From assembly GCA_963710615.1 (NCBI GenBank), contig CAVQBF010000017.1, positions 62,001-126,000 of the forward strand: DNA of 64,000 nt, written 5' to 3'. The position numbers and the translations under genes were made by a program. Each line of letters opens with the position of its first letter. Within the stretch, counting starts at the first letter, position 1. Positions 19,401 through 28,752 of this stretch are shown here, piece after piece. The stretch is from GCA-2746605 sp963710615. Its GTDB lineage: Bacteria; Bacteroidota; Ignavibacteria; Ignavibacteriales; Melioribacteraceae. Below the pieces are notes generated by a model, which searched no databases, was not told where the DNA came from, and saw only the letters and a program-made list of their open reading frames with translations.

Positions 19401-19769
19401 CTGCCTTTCCCTATAACCTGTGAACATCAAGTATGCATCATTTCCATTTGTTTGTCTAATTTTAGATAATACATATGGAGTATGTCCATCGCTATAATTC
19501 TCACCTGATCCCTTAGGCCATTCCATGGAGTGGAAAACTGTTAAATCTACATTTATTGGATCTCTTGGGTAATCACCTGCCATACCATAACTCCAAAAAC
19601 GTGTTCGAATGTTATTAGCATCATGCTGGCCTAGTCTCTCCCAATCTACGTCTCCCCTTAACGAGTCTGGAACGATTGGTAGATAATTTTGAGAATTAGT
19701 AATTACTGATAAAGTTAAAACAAAAATTAACGTTAAAATAATTATTGATAATATTTTATTTATTTGCAT
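16500..19769 (-). CDS. large secreted protein with fibronectin-III region and FlgD-like/T9SS C-terminal domain
   Basis: A 1089-residue exported protein (signal ending near VITNSQ). The N-terminal half (about 30-540) is unassigned; it is rich in Asp, Asn and Gly with calcium-binding-like stretches (DVNGNGVRGKTG, DFIDNDLNGIVDEL). About 555-695 looks like one or two fibronectin type III folds. The last about 80 residues (VVPNPYVG, then VIRIYTVTGELVKTLRHD and WDLRTKDNLEIAPGLYIFHVE) form a FlgD-Ig/T9SS-type C-terminal domain, here ending in FIGKFAIVK. It is co-transcribed with a TonB-dependent receptor upstream and the PorV-like gene downstream. Probably a surface protein of the glucan uptake machinery; no enzymatic motif is seen. 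Confidence 0.8.
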   Translation of the reverse strand: MQINKILSIIILTLIFVLTLSVITNSQNYLPIVPDSLRGDVDWERLGQHDANNIRTRFWSYGMAGDYPRDPINVDLTVFHSMEWPKGSGENYSDGHTPYVLSKIRQTNGNDAYLMFTGYRERQARSPLNPERIMRFEPRPGYFEADVNINVNRSPALSHDSRTWPAEWIDKLNDMDDPGWSGSWNGYFGKAPGADQESFVVYDDNYYDAWNFFPDSRDKTRRGLALKVEQRGFQWANPQAGDVLFWHYDITNEGTTKYDNNMIFGIYLDSGVGGSSVGVDNVPESDDDNASFVKTIGLNVVYTWDVNGNGVRGKTGYLGYSYLETPGNGTDFIDNDLNGIVDELRDSGPGQLITGQENIKAWVEANYDILTFEEFFQGPLETRPAYQQGFWWTGDEDMDWVAEFHDTGADGVFADENNEPDTGENDGIPTFGEPNFDKTDVDESDQIGLTGFKMNRIKAGAGAPPDAVDGIVFYTSQENWPERLYEKFTSNDPFDLPLVQNYNIGFLFASGTFVLDVGKTERFSLAQGFGRNLRELENTLRVVSQIYKANYRFAVPPPVPALTAYEGDGFVTLTWDDRAERGFDPITLKNDFEGYRIYRSTDPTFLDPQVVYTATGSRPIGNGKPIAQFDLKNGIYGFSEVDVEGVAYFLGDETGLTHSYTDHDVINGQTYFYAITAYDHGSDSLLIYPSENAISVSQTLRGGIILAKNVVQVRPNKPVVGFKEAEITSLQHSAGGGSGTVSIKILNSELVPDNHEFRIGFTSHEDSIHAEFYNFVDITSGDTLFSTGNIWNGEETGISGKGIIPIVTTPDFVEKDPANSGFTESSNATVELSFTYNSGGLPINLKREGYPADLEIIFSDQAIDTSKGSLFFPGIPTKFKIIAKTNDGDKQLDFKFTDVDGDSTLGDFQDVIQVLTYAKDNPTKEVITWRIKLDTTNQASRGAIVLPGHGDVYNLKLSIPFSSEDEFTFFTQGWGIDSDSLKNDIAENPYVVPNPYVGAASFEPQRFAVSGRGERRIEFRNIANNSVIRIYTVTGELVKTLRHDGNINKGIVAWDLRTKDNLEIAPGLYIFHVEADDVDSFIGKFAIVK

Positions 19770-19803
19770 ATTTACTTTTCTCCAACAAAAAGAAACTCAA
19801 GAA

Positions 19804-22458
19804 TTAGTTACTCCTAAATGAAACGCCAATTTCAATTCTCCGCGGTTCATAAAAACGGCTTGGGTTGCTAAGCTGCACTCTATCTAGAAAAGGAAACTGT
19901 GAGTAATCGGGTGAACCCGTTGTACTAAACACAAATCCATTAGCATTAAATGTATTCAACACATTTAATGCACGAAGAAAAACACTTAGTTGTGCAAATG
20001 ATAAATCAAAGTATTTTTCAGCTCTAAAATCAACCACTACAAAATTTTGCTTCCTACCCGAATTTGTTTCAAGATCTGCGTTAAATCCTGTCCCTAAAGC
20101 AGGTGTAAATGGTTGGCCGCTCCCAATTTTAACAATGGTACTAATTGAATAATTACTTGGATCAGATAAAATAATGGCTGCATTCAAAGTATGTCTTTGA
20201 TCCCAGCTGAAAGGTATATCACGAGGGCGTGGATCTTTACCTGCTTCAGCTCTATTGGCTGTTTCATTTGGATCACTTGAATTACCGTTTGCAAATTGAA
20301 TTGTATAATCTAGACTAGTAGTTAATGGGCCAATTTGTCTTTGATCTAATGAGACAGTAAATCCATAAGCACTACCAAAATCTACATTTGTAAATCTTGT
20401 ATACTCAGCACCATTATATGTGGATATAAATTCAACACCCAACAACTCACGAATATCTTTGTAAAAAAATGTCAGTTCTAAACCCAGCCATTGAGTTAAA
20501 GCTTGTTTTAGTCCAACTTCATACTGGATTGTCAACTGAGGATTTAGATCTGGATTACCTAACGTCCCATAATCACTTGCTCCGGCTTGTAAATCTTTGA
20601 GTATTAGATAATTAGAGTTTTGATAAATGTTGGACAGATTAGGAATTTGATAAAAGTGACCATATGAAAAGTAGACTGAAGCTGCGGAGGTTAAAGGGAA
20701 ACTAAATCCTAATCTTGGTGCAAGTGAAGTTTTCGCTGTTGTTTCAACCAATTCAGATTCAGGAGCATTACTTATCGAGTTTGCAGGATTGCTTAAATCA
20801 TTTGGGATATATGCATTTGCATTAAAATACTCAAATCGAAGGCCCGCTCTTATTACTAAATCTTTCCATTCAACTCTGTCTTGCAAATATGCTGCCAGCT
20901 GTTTTGGGTGATATGTTTCAATTTTAGGATCTTCCGGCCGAGTACCAAATTGAGGCAAAAGAACTTGAATACCATCTTTAACTACCTGTGAATAATAACC
21001 AGGTGATCCAAATAAAACTTCTGATGATTGGTATTCAATCCCAAGTTCAAGTAAATTCATCCGATCAGCCTGAAAAGTCAGTTGACCTTTTCCAATGTAT
21101 GAATTTGTTCTTTGCTTAAATCTTCCAAGATCAATTCCTTGGACTATTGCTCCATCTTCATAATTTGCATTGCTTCTTGGCACCCCAGCTTCTAAGTAGC
21201 GCGGATCATAGAGATCTTCATATTTAAAATCTTTATAATCAAAGAAATTTTGCCTTCCACTAATAGAATAAAACAATTTTTCGTTTAGTGTATGTGTAAA
21301 ATCAAAACCATGAGTAATAGAGAATGTATTGTTACTTTTAATTCCGTCCGGATTTATTCTAAAACTATGATTATATCCTGTTCTATCAATATTATTAAGT
21401 ATTGCCTGATAGCTAAAAATCAAATTTGAAAAATATCTATTTGTTATTTTGAGCTGCCCACTATAATTCTCAGTTGTTTGCATTGGGATTATTTTACCAT
21501 CACCGGTAGGTAAAAATTCCGGTGTCTCAAAATCATTTTGATCAGTTGGCACAAATATCCTCTTTCCAAATAAATAGCCATCATCAATAAATCTTCTGCC
21601 ACTCATAAAAAATGTAGTGCTAGGAATAAAGGTTGGACCGCTTAAAGCCAATTGCAAATTTTGTATTGTCCAAGGTTTATAATCCTCATTATTCGGATAT
21701 CGTCCCTTATCAAAAGGTAAATAATCTCCTCCATAAATTTCCGCACTCCATTCAAAATTTTCATTACCACTCTTTAAAACTGCGTTTACTACACCGGACA
21801 TTGCTTGGCCATATTTAGCATCAAATGTACCACTAATAACTTGCACTTCTTCAATTATTGATCTATCCAATTCGAGAGTGGAAGTATTATCATAAGGATT
21901 ATTAACTGTTACCCCATCAACCTGATATTGAACTTCTCCTAATCTACCGCCTCTGAAATGGCCATCAACTACACCCGCTTGTAGATTTACTATCTCGTTC
22001 AAATCTTGAACAGGAAGTTTACTAATATCATCTTTATTTATGGTTGCAACAGAACTCGTCATATTAAAATCAACGAGTGGTTTTTCTGCGGTTACTACTA
22101 CTTCTTCACCCTTAATTATCTCATAAGATAAAACAACATTCAATTGTGTTGTCCTATCAGAATTAATAACTACATTATCAATTATCTTTGTTTGATATCC
22201 AACATAACCAAAACGAACCCTATATGTCCCGGTTCTCACATTTATTATTGAGTAATAACCATCATCATCAGTCGCAGAACCCAATGATTGACCTTCAATA
22301 AGTACATTCGCTCCAATCAATGACTCGCCGGTTTCATCGGTAACCATACCCTTAAGTTTTCCGGTAGTTTGTGCTTTTATAGACGCAATAAAAAGTGAGT
22401 ATATAAAAACTATAGCAACAAGCAGTATTAAATGTTTGTAAATCCTATACCAAGACAT
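19804..22458 (-). CDS. TonB-dependent receptor with carboxypeptidase-regulatory-like domain
   Basis: An 884-residue outer-membrane receptor. A signal peptide (to about SIKAQ, residue 30) is followed by a CarboxypepD_reg-like domain (about 32-115, KGMVTDETGESLIGANVLIE), a plug (about 125-230, SVATINKDDISKLPVQDLNE) and a 22-strand-type barrel ending RIEIGVSFRSN. It is the probable outer-membrane gate for the glucan oligosaccharides, driven by TonB/ExbBD; a tonB gene lies 23 kb away at 45671-46324. Unlike SusC/SusD pairs no SusD homologue follows; the CBM9-like T9SS protein just upstream may be the surface partner. A hairpin at 22485-22513 separates it from that gene and could lower its expression. 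Confidence 0.93.
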   Translation of the reverse strand: MSWYRIYKHLILLVAIVFIYSLFIASIKAQTTGKLKGMVTDETGESLIGANVLIEGQSLGSATDDDGYYSIINVRTGTYRVRFGYVGYQTKIIDNVVINSDRTTQLNVVLSYEIIKGEEVVVTAEKPLVDFNMTSSVATINKDDISKLPVQDLNEIVNLQAGVVDGHFRGGRLGEVQYQVDGVTVNNPYDNTSTLELDRSIIEEVQVISGTFDAKYGQAMSGVVNAVLKSGNENFEWSAEIYGGDYLPFDKGRYPNNEDYKPWTIQNLQLALSGPTFIPSTTFFMSGRRFIDDGYLFGKRIFVPTDQNDFETPEFLPTGDGKIIPMQTTENYSGQLKITNRYFSNLIFSYQAILNNIDRTGYNHSFRINPDGIKSNNTFSITHGFDFTHTLNEKLFYSISGRQNFFDYKDFKYEDLYDPRYLEAGVPRSNANYEDGAIVQGIDLGRFKQRTNSYIGKGQLTFQADRMNLLELGIEYQSSEVLFGSPGYYSQVVKDGIQVLLPQFGTRPEDPKIETYHPKQLAAYLQDRVEWKDLVIRAGLRFEYFNANAYIPNDLSNPANSISNAPESELVETTAKTSLAPRLGFSFPLTSAASVYFSYGHFYQIPNLSNIYQNSNYLILKDLQAGASDYGTLGNPDLNPQLTIQYEVGLKQALTQWLGLELTFFYKDIRELLGVEFISTYNGAEYTRFTNVDFGSAYGFTVSLDQRQIGPLTTSLDYTIQFANGNSSDPNETANRAEAGKDPRPRDIPFSWDQRHTLNAAIILSDPSNYSISTIVKIGSGQPFTPALGTGFNADLETNSGRKQNFVVVDFRAEKYFDLSFAQLSVFLRALNVLNTFNANGFVFSTTGSPDYSQFPFLDRVQLSNPSRFYEPRRIEIGVSFRSN

Positions 22459-22484
22459 TTTATCACCAATTTTAATTTCAAATT

Positions 22485-22513
22485 AAAAAGCGGGAGCAAT
22501 TACTCCCGCTTTT
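22485..22513 (-). terminator. hairpin between T9SS protein and TonB receptor genes
   Basis: The stem AAAAGCGGGAGT/TACTCCCGCTTTT with a short loop lies 20-47 bases after the stop codon of the CBM9-like gene. The minus-strand T-run is short. It may be a terminator or a processing/attenuation hairpin that gives the first gene higher expression than the receptor. Confidence 0.7.
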
Positions 22514-22531
22514 GAAGTGAAATAGAAGATA

Positions 22532-24454
22532 CTATTTCATTAAAATCATTTTGCTAGTTGTACTTTCGTACGATTTATTTGACTTATAAGAATTAAAGGA
22601 GACTTTATAGAAATAAATACCAGAAGCTAGATTAGCTGCATCGAAATTAAATTCATGTGTACCGGCATTAATATCCTTTAACAACATATCTTTTATTTCC
22701 TGCCCTAAAACGTTGTACACTTTTAAGTGAGCATTACCAGATGCAGGCACAGAAAATTTAATTTTGGTTACAGGGTTAAAAGGATTTGGATAATTACCGA
22801 ATAGTTCAATTGAATTAGGAATAGATTCAATATTATCCTCAACTCCAACAACCATTTCCGGATCTAACACACCCCAAGCTACTGACCAGTTTCCCCTTTC
22901 ACCATACCACCATGCAATTGTTCCATAGCTACTTAATGGATCACTCTCAAACATATCTCCATCTTTTAGAAGTACTCCGCCAAATATTAATTTGTCTCCT
23001 AAATCAGGGTCATATCCTAATAATTCAACCATATCTAACTTCATTTCAACTATGTAACCTTCATCTAAAGCAGTTTGGTCATTTACAATGCTGGAACCTT
23101 TAAGTGATATTGCAGCTTCGGCATAATTATTATTAATCGCGTCTATTAAATGATTTAAAGGAGCCATAACTCCGGTTTCATCAAAATAAATTCCAAACTC
23201 TCTGGGGTTAGGCATATTTTGTCCCTGCATTTCTGTTCTGTGCAAAAATCTAAATGTTATACCATCGAACATATTTTCTTTGTTAGCATTAACACCTTGT
23301 ATAAGTTGATCATTAATATCTGCTGCACAATAAAGGTAATTCTCTTTATAAAAGATCTTTATGTTTGCAAAAGATTTATCTGTTACAAAAGCTCTGGGAT
23401 CCAGAGTTCCATCGCCGTCAAGATCCAGCTCATATTGCCATCGTCCACTTCTGTATGGACCTGCATTTGTATAATTCTCTCGAATTGCTGAATCCCAGCC
23501 TAAATCGAAAGAATAAGCTCCTGACCAAACATCTTCATCTAATATTCCATCAATAATAATTTCAGCTTGCTGTTCACCATTTGGAATTATAAAATCTGGA
23601 TCTATATTAGGAAGCGTACCGGAATCAACTGTAACATCCGGACTAGCATGAATTCTTCCCGGATTATCATTACTATTCCAACATGTTTGCCATCCGGAAA
23701 CGTTGGTATAAGATGCTAGGGGATCACCAAAATCATCCTTATCCCAAATTGAAAAATTCATTTCAATAATATCTCCACCAGGTTGTGTAACATCAATACC
23801 CAGTGTATCTAGACTAATCATTACTTCTGCTACCCATCCAATATCAGCCAGACTATCATTAGCAATACCATCAACTTTCCAGAATCCATCAAATAAATCA
23901 GGATTATGTGAAACAGTATCTAAAAATTCATTTTCAAAGGTTCCTCTAAAAATCGGGGGGCATCCTGGAAAACCAAAAGTGGGATCAGAATCTGCATACC
24001 AGTAAGTATAGAAATATTCTGTCGGTGAAGAAACATTTCCTTCTAAATAAGACTCAGTCAATCTACTCTTCACAGACATTAAAAGACCGTCCCAATTTGC
24101 CCATCCCCTGCTACCAAACACACTCTGGTCCGGAGCATCAAAAGCTAAATACAGGTTATTTCCTTTTACTAAAAATTTTACTGTTGCATGTGTGGAATCT
24201 ACAGGCATACCCACACCACCATTGCCATCCGGGAACCACTGTGTCCATGGTAATAATTCTTGTTTTCCATAATTAATTTGAATGGCTTCAGCATTTGCCC
24301 ACGATGCTTCATTTAGCACCCCGTCAAGAACCATCTCTTCGGTTGTTGTTCTTGCCCATACTGCATCCTCTCTTGCAGCGTATTGCGCATATAGTGATGT
24401 TAATGAAAATAAAAGCACAATTAATACCAGAATTGGTAATTTGTTCTTTTTCAT
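22532..24454 (-). CDS. T9SS-sorted protein with two CBM9-like carbohydrate-binding domains
   Basis: A 640-residue secreted protein (signal MKKNKLPILVLIVLLFSLTS to about LYAQ). Two related beta-rich domains are visible: about 28-275 (WARTTTEEMVLDGVLNEASW … FLVKGNNLYLAFDAPD) and about 290-540 (AEIIIDGILDEDVWSG … IFYKENYLYCAADIND), each with the 'DG.LDE..W' entry of CBM9_1/family-9-like domains. The C-terminal 80 residues are a type IX sorting domain (ELFGNYPNPFNPVTKIKFSV … ASGIYFYKVSF … MILMK). Predicted to be a surface glycan-binding protein that captures the substrate for the TonB receptor downstream. It is the first gene after lacI, and a strong hairpin follows it. Confidence 0.85.
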   Translation of the reverse strand: MKKNKLPILVLIVLLFSLTSLYAQYAAREDAVWARTTTEEMVLDGVLNEASWANAEAIQINYGKQELLPWTQWFPDGNGGVGMPVDSTHATVKFLVKGNNLYLAFDAPDQSVFGSRGWANWDGLLMSVKSRLTESYLEGNVSSPTEYFYTYWYADSDPTFGFPGCPPIFRGTFENEFLDTVSHNPDLFDGFWKVDGIANDSLADIGWVAEVMISLDTLGIDVTQPGGDIIEMNFSIWDKDDFGDPLASYTNVSGWQTCWNSNDNPGRIHASPDVTVDSGTLPNIDPDFIIPNGEQQAEIIIDGILDEDVWSGAYSFDLGWDSAIRENYTNAGPYRSGRWQYELDLDGDGTLDPRAFVTDKSFANIKIFYKENYLYCAADINDQLIQGVNANKENMFDGITFRFLHRTEMQGQNMPNPREFGIYFDETGVMAPLNHLIDAINNNYAEAAISLKGSSIVNDQTALDEGYIVEMKLDMVELLGYDPDLGDKLIFGGVLLKDGDMFESDPLSSYGTIAWWYGERGNWSVAWGVLDPEMVVGVEDNIESIPNSIELFGNYPNPFNPVTKIKFSVPASGNAHLKVYNVLGQEIKDMLLKDINAGTHEFNFDAANLASGIYFYKVSFNSYKSNKSYESTTSKMILMK

Positions 24455-24506
24455 TTTTTGCCTCCATTTGTTATTCGTAATAGTAATTATTCTTTGAGAA
24501 ATTTAA

Positions 24507-25538
24507 CTAAAAAAACAATCCATTTTTTTGATTACAACCGCAAGATGAACCAATTACTAAATTAGCTGTAAATTCTGTACAGAATGATTTGTTAATTGAT
24601 ATTTCTCCATTGATCATTTTAATCAAGTATTGTACTGCATTACTTGCTAAATCAGCTATGGGAACATGTACCGTTGTAAGTCTTGGTATAAGTACTTTAC
24701 TTAAATAAATGTCATCAAATCCGGCAACAGCTACATCATTAGGAATTGATATACCCAGACTATTTGCAGCTTGAAATATGCCAACAGCCATCATATCATT
24801 TGCGGCAAAAATTGCTTCCGGTTTTCTTTTTTGATTGAATAATCTTAAGAATCCATGGTAACCTGTATTCACTCTAAAATCACCGTTAATCATAAGCTCT
24901 TCGTCAATATCAATTCCATTTTCTAATAATGCATCTTGGAAACCTAAAGCTCTGTCGTCTGCTTCGCAATTACCTTTAGGTCCTTTAATCATTGCTATTC
25001 TTTTATAACCGTGAGAAATAAGGTGTTTAACAACAGATTTTGCACCACCGTAATTATCAACTGTGAAATTAACGCTTTCAGACTTACATTTACATGAATT
25101 TAAGTAGACAACTGGTTTATTCTTTTTCCTTGAAAGATACTGCACTCTGCCTTGAATTTTAGGGGCCATAATTAAAACCCCATCAACCCTTCCGCTTGCC
25201 ATAAAATCCATCATTGTTTCTATCGAGTCTCTTTGACTATGTGAGCTTGCTACCATCAAAAAATTATTAACTTTATGAACTTCTTCATCAATACTGTTTA
25301 CCACTTGCATAAAAAAATCATCTGCCAATTCAGGAAGAATTAGTCCTATAGTATCTGTGCGCTTGGTCATTAAACCTCTTGCTAAATGACTCGGTCGATA
25401 ATCATATCTGTCAGCAACTTCAAGGATTTTTTGGCGGGTACTATCTTTAATAGAAGAATTTCCGTTTAAGGCACGGGAAACTGTGGCAGTTGATACGCCT
25501 GCTTCTTTTGCGACGATATTAATGTTTACTGTTTTCAT
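24507..25538 (-). CDS. LacI-family transcriptional regulator
   Basis: A 343-residue regulator. The N-terminal LacI HTH (residues 1-55, VNINIVAKEAGVSTATVSRA, hinge YRPSHLARGLMTKRTD) is followed by a periplasmic-binding-protein-like effector domain (TIGLILPELADDFFMQVVNS; FAANDMMAVGIFQAA; VAVAGFDDIYLSKVL). It ends in a Cys-containing tail (SSCGCNQKNGLFF). A perfect-looking operator lies 5 bases before its start codon, indicating autoregulation, and a second copy lies in front of the GH94 gene. The effector is probably an oligosaccharide or glucose phosphate of the pathway. Confidence 0.95.
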   Translation of the reverse strand: MKTVNINIVAKEAGVSTATVSRALNGNSSIKDSTRQKILEVADRYDYRPSHLARGLMTKRTDTIGLILPELADDFFMQVVNSIDEEVHKVNNFLMVASSHSQRDSIETMMDFMASGRVDGVLIMAPKIQGRVQYLSRKKNKPVVYLNSCKCKSESVNFTVDNYGGAKSVVKHLISHGYKRIAMIKGPKGNCEADDRALGFQDALLENGIDIDEELMINGDFRVNTGYHGFLRLFNQKRKPEAIFAANDMMAVGIFQAANSLGISIPNDVAVAGFDDIYLSKVLIPRLTTVHVPIADLASNAVQYLIKMINGEISINKSFCTEFTANLVIGSSCGCNQKNGLFF

Positions 25539-25543
25539 TTATT

Positions 25544-25563
25544 AAATGTAAGCGGTTACATTT
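25544..25563. promoter_or_regulatory. LacI-type operator in front of lacI
   Basis: AAATGTAAGCGGTTACATTT is a 20-base palindrome with one mismatched centre pair, the form expected for a LacI-family operator (central CG). It is only 5 bases upstream of the lacI start codon, where it would block transcription. Its twin is at 35753-35771. Confidence 0.85.
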
Positions 25564-25700
25564 AGATCAAAGCTAAGCATTTCCATTTGTTTTGTCAAGT
25601 ATCATACTAAGTTTTATTCTATTATTTTGTTTCCTTCTTCGAAGTCTATACAATTCAAATTCTCATTTTTTATAGTTTACAATAATAGTTAAAAGTTATT

Positions 25701-26513
25701 TTATCCCTTTACACTTCCCATCATTATTCCCTGAATATAATACCTCTGTAGTACTAGAAAAACAATTATCACGGGGAGAATTGTAATTACGGATCCAGCC
25801 ATCATAAGTTCAGGATCTTTAGTATGTTCACCCATAAGATTTGCCAAAGCAACCGGTAGAGTATACATAGAATTATCTGTAAGTGCTATTAAAGGCCATA
25901 AAAAATCATTCCAAACCCCCATAAAAGTGAAAATTGCTAGGGTAACTAAAATTGGTTTACATAGTGGAAGAATAATCCTATAATAAATCTGAAAGTCAGT
26001 TGCTCCATCTATTTTTGCAGCTTCAATTAGACTATCGGGAATTGAAAAGGCATATTGTCTAATCAGAAATATGCCAAATATATTTGCTAGTCCAGGTATT
26101 ATAATTGCCATATAAGTGTTTATAAGTCCCAAACTCTTTAGCATTAAAAATAATGGCAACATTGTAACTTGAGCAGGTATAATCATGGAACTTAACAATA
26201 ATTTAAATATTTTATCTCTGCCGGCAAATCTATACTTAGCAAAAGCATAACCTGCCATAGAATTAAAAAAAAGTGATATTAGTGTAACAATCATTGAAAG
26301 GAATAGGCTATTCATAAAATTTGTTGCAACATTCAAACGTGTAAATAACAAATTATATTGATCATAAATAATTTCCGGCGGAATGAATCTTGGCGGATAT
26401 ACACTAGCTTGTCCATCCGCCATAAATGATGCAGAAACCATCCATAAAAATGGTGTAATGGTAACAATGCTAGTAACAATTAAAATAATATAGATAGTTA
26501 CTTTTTTTATCAT
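25701..26513 (-). CDS. sugar ABC transporter permease, MalG/carbohydrate family 2
   Basis: A 270-residue inner-membrane permease with six hydrophobic segments and the cytoplasmic EAA loop EAAKIDGATDFQIYYRIILP that contacts the ATPase. It overlaps the start region of the partner permease by one base (26513), so the two are translated together. With the binding protein at 27429-28721 it forms an oligosaccharide importer. No ATPase gene lies in the locus, so a shared MsmX/UgpC-type ATPase elsewhere is probably used. Confidence 0.95.
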   Translation of the reverse strand: MIKKVTIYIILIVTSIVTITPFLWMVSASFMADGQASVYPPRFIPPEIIYDQYNLLFTRLNVATNFMNSLFLSMIVTLISLFFNSMAGYAFAKYRFAGRDKIFKLLLSSMIIPAQVTMLPLFLMLKSLGLINTYMAIIIPGLANIFGIFLIRQYAFSIPDSLIEAAKIDGATDFQIYYRIILPLCKPILVTLAIFTFMGVWNDFLWPLIALTDNSMYTLPVALANLMGEHTKDPELMMAGSVITILPVIIVFLVLQRYYIQGIMMGSVKG

Positions 26514-27406
26514 TATTCCATCTCAGTATTTTTCTGAATTTTAAATTGAATAAGTGTAGCAATAAATATTATAAAAAACAGTACGAATGCAATTGAAGCC
26601 GAATATCCCATATTCCACCATTTAAAACCTTCATTATACATGTATAGCACAATACTTAATGTGCTATTCAGAGGGCCACCTTGTGTCATAACATACGGTT
26701 CCGCAAAAAGTTGAAAAAACCCAATCATTGTAATAATACTTATAAACAAAGTCGTTGGAGCCAGCATTGGGATTGTGATTGATTTAAACTTTTGCCAACC
26801 GTTAGCACCTTCAATTTCTGCAGCTTCATATAAGTATTGAGGAATATTTTGTAGACCTGCTATAAAAATTATCATGTTGTATCCAAAATTTTTCCAGACT
26901 GACATGATAATTATTGCAGGAAGTGCAATATTTGGATCACCTAACCAATCAACAGAGTTAATATTAAAATAATTAAGTAAATAATTTAGAATTCCAAATT
27001 TAGGATGATAAATAAAACGCCAAATAATAGAAACAGCAATTAATGTAGTTACTACGGGCAAAAAGTATGAGAGTCTGAATATACCTTTAAACTTTACAAA
27101 TTTTGAATTCAATAATAAAGCAGCACCTAAAGAGACAGCTATTGAAAGAGGTGCGGCAATAATAACATAAAAAAAAGTGTTCCCTAGAGCTTTCCAAAAT
27201 AAGGGATCGTTAAATAAATTAATATAGTTTTTTATTCCAACAAATCTTGTGCTTGAAAAATCATTTAGTCCATATATATCAAAGTCAGTAAAGCTTATAA
27301 AAAGTGCTGCAATAACTGGAATAAAAAAGAAGAGTAAAATAGCTGATAAGGCTGGGGCCAGAAAAATATAAGCGGCATAACCTTTTTGTTTTGCATTCGA
27401 TTTCAT
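26513..27406 (-). CDS. sugar ABC transporter permease, MalF/carbohydrate family 1
   Basis: A 297-residue permease with six transmembrane stretches, starting at about residue 12 (AYIFLAPALSAILLFFFIPV). The EAA loop is EAAEIEGANGWQKFKSITIP and the loop MTQGGPLNSTLSIVLYMYNE is typical of carbohydrate permeases of family CUT1. It lies 22 bases after the binding-protein gene and overlaps the second permease. Confidence 0.95.
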   Translation of the reverse strand: MKSNAKQKGYAAYIFLAPALSAILLFFFIPVIAALFISFTDFDIYGLNDFSSTRFVGIKNYINLFNDPLFWKALGNTFFYVIIAAPLSIAVSLGAALLLNSKFVKFKGIFRLSYFLPVVTTLIAVSIIWRFIYHPKFGILNYLLNYFNINSVDWLGDPNIALPAIIIMSVWKNFGYNMIIFIAGLQNIPQYLYEAAEIEGANGWQKFKSITIPMLAPTTLFISIITMIGFFQLFAEPYVMTQGGPLNSTLSIVLYMYNEGFKWWNMGYSASIAFVLFFIIFIATLIQFKIQKNTEME

Positions 27407-27428
27407 ATCAATAAAATAACAGATTTAG

Positions 27429-28721
27429 TTATTCATTATTTTTTTCTAATAACCATCTTCTTTTTTCTAATATTTTATTCACATCATTGTCTAAAGCAAG
27501 CAGGACTTTGTCAATACTTATTTGACTACGGACAGCCATTTCAGCGTATTGCTGCACTTTTGAAAATGCAATTTGCTCCCATTCGTTTATTTTTGGAGTG
27601 GCAGTTACATTATGGAACTGTTCAAAAAATGCTTGCATATATTTATCTGACGTTAATAAAGTGTCTTCCCAAGAAGACTTCACTGAAGGCAGATCATTAA
27701 CCAGTGAATAAAACTCTAATTGGATTTCCCTTTTTGACAAAAACTCAATAAAATTCCACACAGCAGTTTTATGCATGGAGTTTCTATTTATTACTAAACT
27801 TGCACCACCTGCTAAAGAGGTTCCAGGATAAGCACCATTGTTAGATGGCATTGGTGCGGTAGCCCACTTATCGGATAAGTCACCTTTCATCCACTTTTTA
27901 AACTCGGGAATATTCCATGGTCCGGATATATATATAGCAAAATACTCTTCAGCAAAAGCTTGGTAAACATTCGTCACTTGAGAAATTCCTACTGGTGCCA
28001 ACCCCTCTTTGTGAAAGTTAATTAAATATTCAAACGCTTCTTTAAACTCAGGTTGACTAAATGCACCGTAAGAATCATTTTCCCTTAAAATACTTGATTT
28101 ATTCTGCATAGCAAATATTATAAAGGTCGCCCATTCATTTGTGGGTAAGTAAATTGCATACTTCTCCTCACTACCGTAATAATCTTTAATCTTTTTTGAA
28201 GCATTATATAATTCCATCCAGGTTCGAGGAAATTTTTCATAACCAGCTTTAGCCAAAATATCTTTTCTATAAAAAACTATTCTTGTATCAATATACCATG
28301 GTATACCGTAGACTTTGTCATTTATTATGTTTGTTTCCCAAATACCATTGAAGTAATTATCAGAATTTATTTCTTTTGAATTGTTTATAAAAGTATCTAA
28401 TGCTTGAATTGCATCAAGTGCCACAAACTGAGGAATCCAAGTATTGCCCAATTGAAAAATATCAGGCAGATTATCACTAGCATAAGCCGAGATTAACTTT
28501 TCTTGCGCTGCCGTCCATGGAATTGACTGAACTGTTACTTTTATATCGGGATATTCTTCATAAAATTTCGGAAGTAATTTCTGGACATTTTCTCCTTCTG
28601 CTCCCATACCCCAAAATTTTATTTCTATTTTTTTTGTGTCTTGGTGTGAATTGGAACATGATTGAAAAACCAAAAACATTAATAAAGAAATAATAAAAAT
28701 TATTTGTCTATAAACTTTCAT
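27429..28721 (-). CDS. extracellular sugar-binding lipoprotein of ABC importer
   Basis: A 430-residue CUT1-type solute-binding protein. The lipobox is LVFQSC (Cys about residue 22). Family features include the start of the mature protein KIEIKFWGMGAEGE, the segment PDIFQLGNTWIPQF, YGIPWYIDTRIVFYRKDILA and AGGASLVINRNSMH. It delivers oligosaccharides to the two permeases encoded next. The presence of both a TonB receptor and this importer implies a two-step route across both membranes. Ligand not deducible. Confidence 0.94.
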   Translation of the reverse strand: MKVYRQIIFIISLLMFLVFQSCSNSHQDTKKIEIKFWGMGAEGENVQKLLPKFYEEYPDIKVTVQSIPWTAAQEKLISAYASDNLPDIFQLGNTWIPQFVALDAIQALDTFINNSKEINSDNYFNGIWETNIINDKVYGIPWYIDTRIVFYRKDILAKAGYEKFPRTWMELYNASKKIKDYYGSEEKYAIYLPTNEWATFIIFAMQNKSSILRENDSYGAFSQPEFKEAFEYLINFHKEGLAPVGISQVTNVYQAFAEEYFAIYISGPWNIPEFKKWMKGDLSDKWATAPMPSNNGAYPGTSLAGGASLVINRNSMHKTAVWNFIEFLSKREIQLEFYSLVNDLPSVKSSWEDTLLTSDKYMQAFFEQFHNVTATPKINEWEQIAFSKVQQYAEMAVRSQISIDKVLLALDNDVNKILEKRRWLLEKNNE

Positions 28722-28752
28722 GATATCCTAATTATGATCACGACATTTCTCT

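Noticed and set aside
19804..24454. A SusC/SusD polysaccharide-utilisation pair
   Set aside because: The receptor is SusC-like in its N-terminal domain, but the neighbour is a CBM9-like T9SS protein with no SusD helical features or lipobox.
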